This document shows positions 1 through 7,841 of a stretch of DNA of 26,823 bases, piece after piece. The notes beneath the pieces are model-generated. The model had not been told where the DNA came from. It saw nothing but the letters and a program-made list of their open reading frames with translations, and did not search any database. The translations under genes and the position numbers were made by a program. The stretch comes from an uncultured Verrucomicrobiales bacterium (lineage in GTDB: Bacteria; Verrucomicrobiota; Verrucomicrobiia; Verrucomicrobiales; Akkermansiaceae), in assembly GCA_937916135.1 (NCBI GenBank), contig CALFTQ010000130.1, positions 1-26,823 on the forward strand, given 5' to 3'. Numbering within the stretch: position 1 is the first letter of the stretch; each line of letters begins with the position of its first letter.

Positions 1-148
1 CCGCCTCGCTATGGGTATGTCGCCCGTTTCACGGGCTTTGAATGCCGCTCGCTGGTGCTCGCAACCTAATCGACAAATTCCAATTTATCGAGTTTTTAGA
101 AGTTTCCAATTGTCAATCCCGTTAAACTCTGAATTGACGGTAGATTCA
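1..148. other. No gene seen
   Basis: I see no coding frame worth calling in this edge segment. It is AT-rich after about base 65. A small hairpin (arms 22-27 and 31-36, 3-base loop, then TTT) could be a weak terminator for a gene outside the window. A second imperfect inverted repeat lies at 71-90. Confidence 0.5.
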
Positions 149-150
149 TG

Positions 151-184
151 AAAAACAAAAAGCCCCCGCGGGTGCGGGGGCTTT
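151..184 (-). terminator. Intrinsic terminator of fba
   Basis: Read on the minus strand, an 11-bp perfect GC-rich stem (arms 174-184 and 159-169) with a 4-base loop is followed by a T-rich tract (158-151). It lies 26 bases after the fba stop codon, as expected of a Rho-independent terminator. Confidence 0.93.
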
Positions 185-210
185 GGAATGAATATCTGTG
201 GGCGGGATGC

Positions 211-1236
<1,026 letters not shown>

Positions 1237-1273
1237 GGTACTTATTTTTTTTGGTTGGAATATTCAGGAGCAC

Positions 1274-1291
1274 GCAGAGCGCGCGCTCTGC
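1274..1291 (-). promoter_or_regulatory. 18-bp perfect palindrome at the 5' end of the fba leader
   Basis: GCAGAGCGC followed by GCGCTCTGC is a perfect 18-bp palindrome. In the fba transcript it would fold as a 7-bp GC-rich stem with a GCGC loop, extendable by three pairs that include two G-U. It would sit within a few bases of the predicted transcription start. It may be a 5' stabilising stem-loop or a regulator site; the sequence does not decide. Confidence 0.5.
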
Positions 1292-1299
1292 ACGCGGGT

Positions 1300-1328
1300 A
1301 TTTTAGCGCGGTATGTTGAAATTAGCAA
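1300..1328 (-). promoter_or_regulatory. Putative sigma-70-type promoter of fba
   Basis: On the minus strand a -35 box TTGCTA (1328-1323), a 17-base spacer and a -10 box TAAAAT (1305-1300) precede fba, giving a predicted start near 1293. The pattern resembles the two tRNA promoters of this window. Confidence 0.6.
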
Positions 1329-1341
1329 GCGAAAAATCAGA

Positions 1342-1374
1342 AAGCCCCGATTTCCTTGTTGGAAATCAGGGCTT
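1342..1374 (-). terminator. Terminator after the tRNA pair
   Basis: On the minus strand arms 1374-1361 and 1355-1342 form a 14-bp stem with one mismatch and a 5-base loop, followed by a T-rich run. It begins 17 bases after the tRNA-Val gene and separates the tRNA transcript from fba. Confidence 0.85.
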
Positions 1375-1390
1375 ATCTGAAGTTCGGGAG

Positions 1391-1463
1391 TACGAGAGAT
1401 AGGACTTGAACCTACGACCTCCACCATGTCAAGGTGTTGCTCTACCAACTGAGCTACTCCCGC
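1391..1463 (-). tRNA. tRNA-Val (anticodon GAC)
   Basis: A 73-base cloverleaf: acceptor GCGGGAG pairs with CTCTCGT (with G-U pairs), the D arm starts GCTCAGTTGG, the anticodon stem CACC/GGTG encloses loop TTGACAT giving anticodon GAC, and the T arm is GTAGG-TTCAAGT-CCTAT with discriminator A. The 3' CCA is not encoded. It lies 9 bases after tRNA-Tyr on the same strand, so both are probably cut from one precursor. Confidence 0.95.
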
Positions 1464-1472
1464 ATTTGGAAC

Positions 1473-1555
1473 TGGGCAGGGATGGATTCGAACCATCGAA
1501 ATCGTACGATAGCAGATTTACAGTCTGCCCCCTTTGACCGCTCGGGAACCTACCC
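1473..1555 (-). tRNA. tRNA-Tyr (anticodon GTA)
   Basis: An 83-base class II tRNA with a long variable arm. Acceptor GGGTAGG pairs with CCTGCCC, the D arm contains CCCGAGCGG, the anticodon loop CTGTAAA gives GTA, and the T arm is GATGG-TTCGAAT-CCATC with discriminator A. CCA is not encoded. It is first in the two-tRNA transcript. Confidence 0.96.
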
Positions 1556-1595
1556 ATTCTTGGTTTTGCAGACTGCCGAAACAGTGTGCGGCAAC

Positions 1596-1624
1596 AATTT
1601 ACACAAACTTGCGGCGGATTGCAA
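1596..1624 (-). promoter_or_regulatory. Putative promoter of the tRNA-Tyr/tRNA-Val unit
   Basis: On the minus strand TTGCAA (1624-1619), a 17-base spacer ending TGTG, and TAAATT (1601-1596) lie 41 bases upstream of tRNA-Tyr. The -35 is just beyond the lgt stop codon. The tRNA-Glu promoter at 10891-10919 has nearly the same boxes and spacing. Confidence 0.6.
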
Positions 1625-1640
1625 GTCTTTTTTTGCAAAA

Positions 1641-2636
1641 TCAGCAATTTTTTTGTTTTTTGAGGCCACGGAGGGCGTAAATGAGGAAGAAAACGCCGAG
1701 GATGGCGATGATGATGGAGAGGGCCTGCCCCTGGGTGATGCCGTGCCACACGCCGGCATCGGGCTGTTTGAAGCACTCGCAGGTGATGCGCGCGGCGGCA
1801 TACAGGAAGGCGAAGGCGGCGCAGAAGATGCCGGCGGGTGCATTGCGCCAGAGCAGGCGCAGGGTGAGCAGCGCCACGAAGATGAGCAGCCCCTCGCCCA
1901 CGGCTTCGAACAGCTGGGAGGGGTAGCGCGGGTTCAGGAACTGCCCCAGAGCCTCGCGCACGGCCGGGTTCTCCCGGCAGAGGCGGGTGAGGGTATCGAA
2001 GAATACCTCGCCGGGCAGGGCGAGCTCGCGCATGCTGCCGCCTGCGGCGTGTTCCACGGCTGCCACGGCCTGTATCTGCTGCTGCGGGGCCAGTTCGAAA
2101 ATCTCCTGGGGGAATTTCATGGCCAGCGGGTTGGTGGCGTCGGTCACGCGGCCGTAGAGCTCACCATTGATGAAGTTTGCCACGCGGCCGAAGAAGAGCC
2201 CGATGGGGCTGACGATGGCCACGCCATCGATGAGGGCTGCGGCGGAGAGTTTGTGCTTCCATGCGTACCAGAAGGCGGTGAGAATCACGCCGATGATGCC
2301 GCCGTGGGAGGCCATGCCGCCTTCCCACACGCGGAATACCCAGGTGGGGTCAGCCAGGAATCCGCTCAGCCCGTGTTCCGGCAGCCAGTAGAAGAAGAAT
2401 TCGCCCAGGCGGCCGCCCATGAGCACACCGAAGATGCAGATGAGGGTGACATAGTCCCCGAGCTTATCCTTCTCTACGCAGTACAGTTTTTTGTCGGAGA
2501 GCCACTGGAGCACCAGGTAGCCCAGGATGAAGCCGCCGACATAGGCAAGGCCGTACCAGCGCAGGGCGAGCGGCGTGCCGGGGATGTTGACGATAATCGG
2601 GTCCAGGTGGTGGATGTAGGTGGCAAGGATAGGCAT
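1641..2636 (-). CDS. lgt: Prolipoprotein diacylglyceryl transferase
   Basis: A 331-residue inner-membrane enzyme that moves diacylglycerol from phosphatidylglycerol to the lipobox cysteine of prolipoproteins, the first step of lipoprotein maturation. Family blocks in order: HHLDP at 9-13, RWYGLAYVGGF at 26-36, GGRLGEF at 74-80, the EGGMASHGG block at 105-113, the signature GRVANFINGELYGR at 150-163, PRYPSQLFE at 236-244, and a C-terminal ECFKQPD followed by ITQGQALSI. Several hydrophobic helices are evident. The frame stays open upstream to about 3089, but the ATG at 2636 gives the family's normal N-terminus. A stretch at about 165-235 looks longer than in E. coli Lgt. The usual His of the HPSQLYE motif is Tyr here. 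Confidence 0.96.
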   Translation of the reverse strand: MPILATYIHHLDPIIVNIPGTPLALRWYGLAYVGGFILGYLVLQWLSDKKLYCVEKDKLGDYVTLICIFGVLMGGRLGEFFFYWLPEHGLSGFLADPTWVFRVWEGGMASHGGIIGVILTAFWYAWKHKLSAAALIDGVAIVSPIGLFFGRVANFINGELYGRVTDATNPLAMKFPQEIFELAPQQQIQAVAAVEHAAGGSMRELALPGEVFFDTLTRLCRENPAVREALGQFLNPRYPSQLFEAVGEGLLIFVALLTLRLLWRNAPAGIFCAAFAFLYAAARITCECFKQPDAGVWHGITQGQALSIIIAILGVFFLIYALRGLKKQKNC

Positions 2637-2781
2637 GACGGAGTGCTTTATATCACAGGGCAGGGGTGGAAACAAGGCTAAAACTCCTCGCGCGCACGTA
2701 ATACTATGCGTGAGCCGGCTGTTTCTTTCAAAAAAATCCGCCATATTGAAGATTCTTCTCGCCAAGCGGGGGGATATTGTG

Positions 2782-2814
2782 TATAAGTATAGCACACGTT
2801 TGTTTTTATCTGAA
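2782..2814. promoter_or_regulatory. Possible overlapping divergent promoters (lgt and the 2817 gene)
   Basis: The 180-base gap between divergent genes holds GTGTATAAGTATAGCACAC. On the plus strand TATAAG (2782-2787, after TGTG) could be an extended -10 giving a start near 2794. On the minus strand TATACT, with TTCAGA 17 bases upstream (2814-2809), is a 5/6 and 4/6 consensus pair. The plus-strand -35 is not convincing. Confidence 0.35.
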
Positions 2815-2816
2815 CC

Positions 2817-3692
2817 ATGAAACGCTTCTTTCTCCCCATCGCAGTTGCTGCGCTCTGCGGCCTTCCTGAGGCTGCTGCCATCAGCGCAGATTATGCCCAG
2901 GCTGAGCTCACGTTGAAGGCAAGTGATGCCCAGGTGGAACAGGTTGTACCCCGCACCGAGTATTTTGCCTCGAAGGATACGGCCAAGAATATCAATCCGG
3001 CCTGGCATTTTGTGCGCATTCCTTATTCTCTGCAGGGTAAGTGCCGCGGGGATAAGACCCCGCTCTATGTGGATGAGTTGAAGGTGCATGCCTATCTCGT
3101 GTTTTCTGTTGGCAAGGAAGGTGAAAAGCTTATCCTGGTGGATAAGGAAATCACGTACGTGAACATTCCGCTGAGCCCCAAGGGGGATGTGAGCGAGAAC
3201 AAGAACGTGCAGGCGGCTGTGTTCATTTCGCCGTCCGATGCTGCCCGTATTTGCGGCAATGGCTCCAGCAAGGTGGAGAAGGTGGACCTGGGCGGCAAGC
3301 TTGCAGCCGTGGCGGTGGAGTTCAAGTTCAAGGATGCCGATTGCGCCAAACCGGAGACTGATGCCGACGTGCTGGTGAACAAGAAGATGAAGAGCAAGCT
3401 CAAGAAGGGCTGGTGGAAGAAGGAGGACAAGGCCGGGATCGGTGTGCGGCTCCGCGCTATTTCCGAGACTCCCTTCGCTCCTTTCTATGCTCCGGCTTTC
3501 CCTGCTACCTCGCCGATGTATGGTGAGGCTTCCGGCAGCTCCTATTCTTCTTCCTCCTCCGGCGGTATGAGCGGTTACACCCCCTCTGCTGCAGTGGAAA
3601 ACACGGAATCCTCTGATTCTGCGGATACGGCAGCCACCACTACGGAGGAGCCGGTGGCTCCCACCAGGAAGAGCAAGAAGCGCCGCAAGTAA
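2817..3692 (+). CDS. Secreted Amuc_1102-like protein of the pilus-like locus
   Basis: A 291-residue exported protein of unknown biochemical role. Residues 1-21 are a signal peptide (MKRFF, hydrophobic core, cleavage near PEAAA-IS). About 25-190 looks like one beta-rich domain of alternating strands such as VDELKVHAYLVFSV and KLAAVAVEFKF. From about 215 a Ser/Gly/Thr-rich tail runs to a strongly basic end, RKSKKRRK. The call rests mostly on position: it is the first of five genes matching the Amuc_1102-1098 order. It has its own upstream promoter region and is followed by a hairpin overlapping its stop codon, so it may be only partly co-transcribed with the PilM-like gene. No Shine-Dalgarno is visible. 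The CDS is sure; the family is probable. Confidence 0.85.
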   Translation: MKRFFLPIAVAALCGLPEAAAISADYAQAELTLKASDAQVEQVVPRTEYFASKDTAKNINPAWHFVRIPYSLQGKCRGDKTPLYVDELKVHAYLVFSVGKEGEKLILVDKEITYVNIPLSPKGDVSENKNVQAAVFISPSDAARICGNGSSKVEKVDLGGKLAAVAVEFKFKDADCAKPETDADVLVNKKMKSKLKKGWWKKEDKAGIGVRLRAISETPFAPFYAPAFPATSPMYGEASGSSYSSSSSGGMSGYTPSAAVENTESSDSADTAATTTEEPVAPTRKSKKRRK

Positions 3693-3717
3693 CGCGGCGC
3701 GTCTTCTGTTTTTCTTT
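3680..3717 (+). terminator. Hairpin overlapping the stop codon, partial terminator
   Basis: Arms 3680-3686 and 3694-3700 form a perfect 7-bp GC stem whose 7-base loop contains the TAA stop codon. A T-rich run follows (3708-3717). It may end or attenuate transcription before the PilM-like gene, which starts 38 bases further on. Confidence 0.55.
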
Positions 3718-3754
3718 CGGATTTAATTTTTTGATAACTGACAACTAACTACAT

Positions 3755-5623
3755 ATGGCTGAATATAAGACAACGGTAGCCCTTGAGATTGGCTCGCAGA
3801 GCGTCACAATGGGCGTCTTTACCCCGGCCGGGCGCGGCTTTGCGCTTTCGCGCTATGCCCGCAGGGATATCCTGTTGGATCCGGTAGAGGAAGGCATGCG
3901 TATGGATTATGTTGGCAGCGCCATCGCGGAGATGGTGCAGGAACTCAAGGTGCGCGGCAGTGAAGTGCGCAACGTGGTTTCCGGCCAGCAGGTGTTCATG
4001 CGTTTCATCAAGCTGCCTGCAATCGATATTGATAACATTGCAGAGCAGGTAGGTTTCGAGGCTCAACAGCATATTCCCTTCCCTCTGGAGGATATCATCT
4101 ACTCCTACCAGGAACTGGCCGACCGTGAGGAGGGCGAGCGCGAAGTGCTGCTGGTGGCTATCAAGAAAGACGTGCTGGATAACCTGAACTCCCAGGTGGA
4201 AGCCGGCCCGCTCAAGACCCGCAGTGTGGATTGCGCCATCACGTCTCTGTACAATGCTTTCCGTGCCAACTACGATGAGGATGAACCTGTGATGCTGCTC
4301 GATATCGGTGCCAAGACCACTGACATCATCTTTGCAGAGGACGGCCGTTTCTTCACCCGCTCGGTCACGGCTGCCGGTGCCTTCATCACCAACAGCATCG
4401 CCCGCGAGTTCAATATGAGCTTCCGCGAGGCCGAACAGCTCAAGATTGAGAGCGGCGTGGTCTCCCTTGGAAATGGCTATACTGATTCCATGAGCGAGCA
4501 GGAAGCTGCCCTGGCCACCACCATCCGCACGGCTATGGGGCGCCTGAGCTCTGAAGTGCAGCGCACCATCAACCACTACCGCGCGCAGTACAAGGGCAAT
4601 CCTCCCACCAAGGCATACATCTGCGGTGGCGGTGCCCGCCTGCCGTTTGCTCTGGAGTTCCTGCAGTCTGCCCTGAATATCCCCGTGGAATACCTTAACC
4701 CCACTGAGGTGATTGCTGTGGGCCCGAAGGTGGACGAGGCAGAGCTGGAGCAGGACGCCATCTGCCTGGGCCCGATTGTAGGCGCCGCCATCACCGGTTC
4801 CGGTACCGGTGAGTTCAATATCGACCTGGTGCCCACCAGTGTGGGTAAGGACCGTGCCGAGAAGAAGCTGCTGCCGATGGTCGGCATTGCCGGCGCGATG
4901 GCTTTGATTGGTGCTGGTGCATATGCCGGTGTAGCCACGATGAATGCCAACGAGTCGGCTGCTGTTCTGGCTAAGGCTTCCCGTGTGGATGCCGCTGTGG
5001 CACAGGTGAACGACCAGATTACGAATGTGCAGCAGAAGTACGAACGCGAGATGCAGGAGATTAACAAGTTTGCTGATCTCTACGCCATGCGCTCGGCTTA
5101 CATTGATGTGCTCAAGCAGCTGACCCGCAAGGCCGCTTCCATTAAGTTCTGGTTCAACGAATTCTCCCCCCTCATCAACTATGATGTAGAGGCCAATTCC
5201 CTGACCGAGGCGGCAGATGTGAAGGGTACGAAGCTGATTGATATGAACCGCAGCCGTTCCAATACGAATGATTCCGCTATGAATGCCGCCCCGGATGAAG
5301 TCGATGTGCGCAAGCGCAACAAGGCTCCGATGGTGACGGCCATCTACGTGAGCGGCTTCACCATCAAGAAGCCCGGCAGCGATGGACTCGCCCAGCGCGA
5401 TGCCATCTACAGCCTGGTTGCTCAGAATTTTGATGAACGCAGCGCGGATTCTCTTTTCTCCTATGAGAACGGCAAGGTGCAGAGCAACCTGAACCACTAC
5501 TTCCAGTTTGTTGATTCCAAGGCCTCCAAGGGCAAGATGCCGGACTATGTGGAGAAGTTCATGATGGTGATGCCGCTGAAGAATCCCATCCCGATTCCTG
5601 AGCAGAGCGAAGGCAAGAAGTGA
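3755..5623 (+). CDS. PilM-like actin-fold protein fused to a PilN-like membrane arm (Amuc_1101-like)
   Basis: A 622-residue protein combining two type IV pilus inner-membrane parts. Residues 1-350 are PilM/FtsA-like: phosphate loop 1 in LEIGSQSV near 10-17, phosphate loop 2 in LLDIGAKTTDI, and the adenosine motif ICGGGARLP. A single hydrophobic segment spans about 372-396, followed by a probable coiled coil (about 400-445) and a C-terminal alpha/beta region to 622, the layout of PilN. In classical pili PilM is cytosolic and binds the N-terminal tail of PilN; here both are one chain. The ATG at 3755 gives MAEYKTTVALEIG, right for the family. There is no Shine-Dalgarno, only an AT-rich leader. 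It heads four close genes (gaps 27, 25 and 99 bases). The PilM half is secure; the PilN half rests on layout. Confidence 0.9.
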   Translation: MAEYKTTVALEIGSQSVTMGVFTPAGRGFALSRYARRDILLDPVEEGMRMDYVGSAIAEMVQELKVRGSEVRNVVSGQQVFMRFIKLPAIDIDNIAEQVGFEAQQHIPFPLEDIIYSYQELADREEGEREVLLVAIKKDVLDNLNSQVEAGPLKTRSVDCAITSLYNAFRANYDEDEPVMLLDIGAKTTDIIFAEDGRFFTRSVTAAGAFITNSIAREFNMSFREAEQLKIESGVVSLGNGYTDSMSEQEAALATTIRTAMGRLSSEVQRTINHYRAQYKGNPPTKAYICGGGARLPFALEFLQSALNIPVEYLNPTEVIAVGPKVDEAELEQDAICLGPIVGAAITGSGTGEFNIDLVPTSVGKDRAEKKLLPMVGIAGAMALIGAGAYAGVATMNANESAAVLAKASRVDAAVAQVNDQITNVQQKYEREMQEINKFADLYAMRSAYIDVLKQLTRKAASIKFWFNEFSPLINYDVEANSLTEAADVKGTKLIDMNRSRSNTNDSAMNAAPDEVDVRKRNKAPMVTAIYVSGFTIKKPGSDGLAQRDAIYSLVAQNFDERSADSLFSYENGKVQSNLNHYFQFVDSKASKGKMPDYVEKFMMVMPLKNPIPIPEQSEGKK

Positions 5624-5650
5624 TATTAACTCTCAATTTTACATTTCAAA

Positions 5651-6577
5651 ATGAATATCAGTGAAAATAAGCGAGTAGTCGCTCTCAGTGCTGTCTTTGC
5701 GCTGGCTTTTGGCGGTGTCATGTTCTATGGCTACGGAAAGAGCCAGGAAGATGCCGAGAACAAGGCGAAGATTGCTGAAATCAATGACCGCTTTGCCGGT
5801 TATGATGGTCAGGAAATTGCTCCCACCAAGCAGAATCTGAAGGAACTCAAGGCTGCTTTCTCTCAGGTGGCCGGGGTGAACAAGGACTTGCAGGCTGAGC
5901 TGAACCGCTATGCTGCCTATTGCTGGGGTGATGGTAAGCAGATTTCTGCCCAGGATTTCCAGAACGAACTGCGCGATTCCATCAACAGGGTCAAGAGTCT
6001 GGCTTCTTCTCAGGGTGCCCGCGTGGCTGGTCCTGCGGAGAACCTGGGGCTGGCTTCTTTCAAGAATGCTGCCCCCGTGGCAGACGATGTGCCTTTCCGC
6101 AGCTTCCAGCTCAAGGCTGTGACCCGCATGGCTGAATATATCATTGGGGCGGGAGCTCCCTCCCTGGAGAAGGTATACTGCGCGCCGCTTCCTGAAGCCG
6201 CGGCTGAATCCCTGAATCCGAACAGCCGCAAGGCTGCTCCGTATTTCCCGCTGCGCTTCGAGCTTGCTTTCGATGCGACCCGTGGTGCTCTGCCCAAGGT
6301 GCTCAACAGTATTATTCAGGACAAGGATTTCTTCCTTACCATCACCGGTATTGCTGTGCGCGGTAATGAAAACCTGCCCGGTATCGATGCTTACTCTGCC
6401 CCGGCTGAAATTGCTGCAGCCGGCGAGGACCTGGGTTCAGAAGCTCCTGCGGCCGAGGACAGTGCAGCCGGTGGTTTCCGCACGGTGGCTGTCCGCAAGA
6501 CGGGGGCTCCCGATGAGAGGGTGCGTGTTCATATGACCATGCAGGTGCTCTATTTCACCCCTGGCAAGACCAAGTAA
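5651..6577 (+). CDS. Amuc_1100-type single-pass envelope protein (PilO position)
   Basis: A 308-residue protein with a short cytosolic N-terminus, one membrane segment at about 8-27, a helical/coiled-coil stretch to about 105, and a periplasmic alpha/beta part. Recalled Amuc_1100 sequence matches it in several blocks in the same order: FQNELR near 104-109, FQLKAV, LEKVYCAPLP, the LRFELAFDATRG to FFLTITGIAVRGNE block, a low-complexity Ala/Glu linker, and the final VRVHMTMQVLYF strand. Amuc_1100 is known as a TLR2-activating envelope protein; whether this divergent relative does the same cannot be seen. Its place after the PilM/PilN fusion and its layout suggest a PilO-like role in the inner-membrane alignment complex. 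No Shine-Dalgarno. Confidence 0.85.
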   Translation: MNISENKRVVALSAVFALAFGGVMFYGYGKSQEDAENKAKIAEINDRFAGYDGQEIAPTKQNLKELKAAFSQVAGVNKDLQAELNRYAAYCWGDGKQISAQDFQNELRDSINRVKSLASSQGARVAGPAENLGLASFKNAAPVADDVPFRSFQLKAVTRMAEYIIGAGAPSLEKVYCAPLPEAAAESLNPNSRKAAPYFPLRFELAFDATRGALPKVLNSIIQDKDFFLTITGIAVRGNENLPGIDAYSAPAEIAAAGEDLGSEAPAAEDSAAGGFRTVAVRKTGAPDERVRVHMTMQVLYFTPGKTK

Positions 6578-6602
6578 ACCTTAACAACTTCACATAAGAA
6601 TT

Positions 6603-7742
6603 ATGGCTGAACAATCTAATCCCGGAGGTAAGGCTCTTGTCATCGGTGCTATCCTTGGCCTGGCCTCTGCCGGCCTTGCGGGATACTCCTACATGGACAA
6701 AGTGTCCGAACCTGAAACCAATATCAGTGCATCCAAAGGTGGTGAATCCCTCACGGCTGAAGCGGATCGCGTGAAGGAAAGCCTTAAGCGTGACCGTACC
6801 ATCACTGACGTGGCTCCCGAGGGCGCCATGGTGAACGGCCAGCCGCGTATTACCCCGCTGTTCTTCTCTACCGAGCTCTGGCAGATAACGCTGGATTCTG
6901 AGAAGAAGAACACCGTGGTGGATATTTATGACCCGGCGGCTCCCAGTATCCATGGCGATATCCCCAATACCTGGTTTATCGCTAATAATATTGCAGATGC
7001 CCTGGGTCGCTCGGATGGCAGGGTGCTCGATAGCGATAATGACGGTTTCACCAATGAGGAAGAATTTATCGCCAAGACTTGCCCTTCGGCTTCTACCAGT
7101 TACCCGGACCTGGTTCAGGCTTCCGGCTCTGCTCCGAAGCTGGAAGTAGTCAAGACGAGCGTGGCCCGCGCCACTATCGTGGTTGATAATATGTTCGGTA
7201 TGGCTTCCACGATGCCCCAGTCCGCCAATATCCGCATCTTTGCCAAGCATTCGGATATGACCCCGGTGTGGAAGGGCGATGTGAAACCCGGCGGCACCTT
7301 TGACCTTCCCGGAGAAAAAATCGGCCGCTTCACCGTGGTGCGTTTCGAGAAGGCTGAGTTCCCCAGCTTCAGCGGCATGACCAAGGAAAACGTGGTCATT
7401 GTCCGCGATAATGTGACTGCTTCTCCCGACAAGGAGTTCCGCATCCGCGCCGGCAGCAAGACTTCTCCCGGAACGAAGGACTACGGTACTCCGAATGAGA
7501 AGGGGCACCGCCTCAGCGATACTTCTGTAGTTCTCCGTGTTACCGCCGGCTCGGCTGTGGGTAAACCTGAGGGCGAAATCCGCACCCAGCCTTATGCCAG
7601 CTTCGTCATCCCCGGCGGTAAGGCTGACGGCTCTGAATTGAAAGCTACCCTGGAATCTATCGATGCTTCCGGTAGCGTCAATATCCGCCTTGATGGGGCT
7701 GAGAGTCCCGTCAATGTGCCCAAAGCAACTGGAAAAAAGTGA
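6603..7742 (+). CDS. Amuc_1099-like envelope protein with an EF-hand loop (PilP position)
   Basis: A 379-residue protein with one membrane segment at about 9-28 and a periplasmic body. Residues 143-154 form a textbook 12-residue EF-hand loop, DSDNDGFTNEEE: acidic at 1, 3, 5, 12, Gly at 6, Asn at 9. The rest is beta-rich, with no enzyme motif I recognise. It starts 25 bases after the Amuc_1100-type gene and is followed by the secretin gene, so it occupies the PilP position between PilO and PilQ; I see no PilP sequence signature, so that role is inferred from place only. AT-rich leader, no Shine-Dalgarno. Confidence 0.8.
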   Translation: MAEQSNPGGKALVIGAILGLASAGLAGYSYMDKVSEPETNISASKGGESLTAEADRVKESLKRDRTITDVAPEGAMVNGQPRITPLFFSTELWQITLDSEKKNTVVDIYDPAAPSIHGDIPNTWFIANNIADALGRSDGRVLDSDNDGFTNEEEFIAKTCPSASTSYPDLVQASGSAPKLEVVKTSVARATIVVDNMFGMASTMPQSANIRIFAKHSDMTPVWKGDVKPGGTFDLPGEKIGRFTVVRFEKAEFPSFSGMTKENVVIVRDNVTASPDKEFRIRAGSKTSPGTKDYGTPNEKGHRLSDTSVVLRVTAGSAVGKPEGEIRTQPYASFVIPGGKADGSELKATLESIDASGSVNIRLDGAESPVNVPKATGKK

Positions 7743-7800
7743 TTCTCTTCGCAAAAGACAAAAAAAATCCCGATAAATAAGCAAAAATTAAATTGTAGAC

Positions 7801-7829
7801 TTTACATTTGAACAGAATTCTGCCATAAA
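7801..7829 (+). promoter_or_regulatory. Possible internal promoter for the secretin gene
   Basis: The 99-base AT-rich gap before the secretin gene contains TTTACA (7801-7806), a 17-base spacer and CATAAA (7824-7829). The predicted start near 7836 would leave a leader of only about 6 bases. No terminator precedes it, so read-through from upstream is also likely. Confidence 0.35.
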
Positions 7830-7841
7830 TAGGACGTTACC

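Noticed and set aside
81..92. 12-base sequence caatttatcgag repeated at 25290-25301
   Set aside because: A 12-base match in a 27-kb window is expected by chance, and the flanks do not match.
2637..3089. N-terminal extension of lgt by about 150 codons
   Set aside because: The extension overlaps the divergent signal-peptide gene, has no family similarity, and the ATG at 2636 gives the normal Lgt start.
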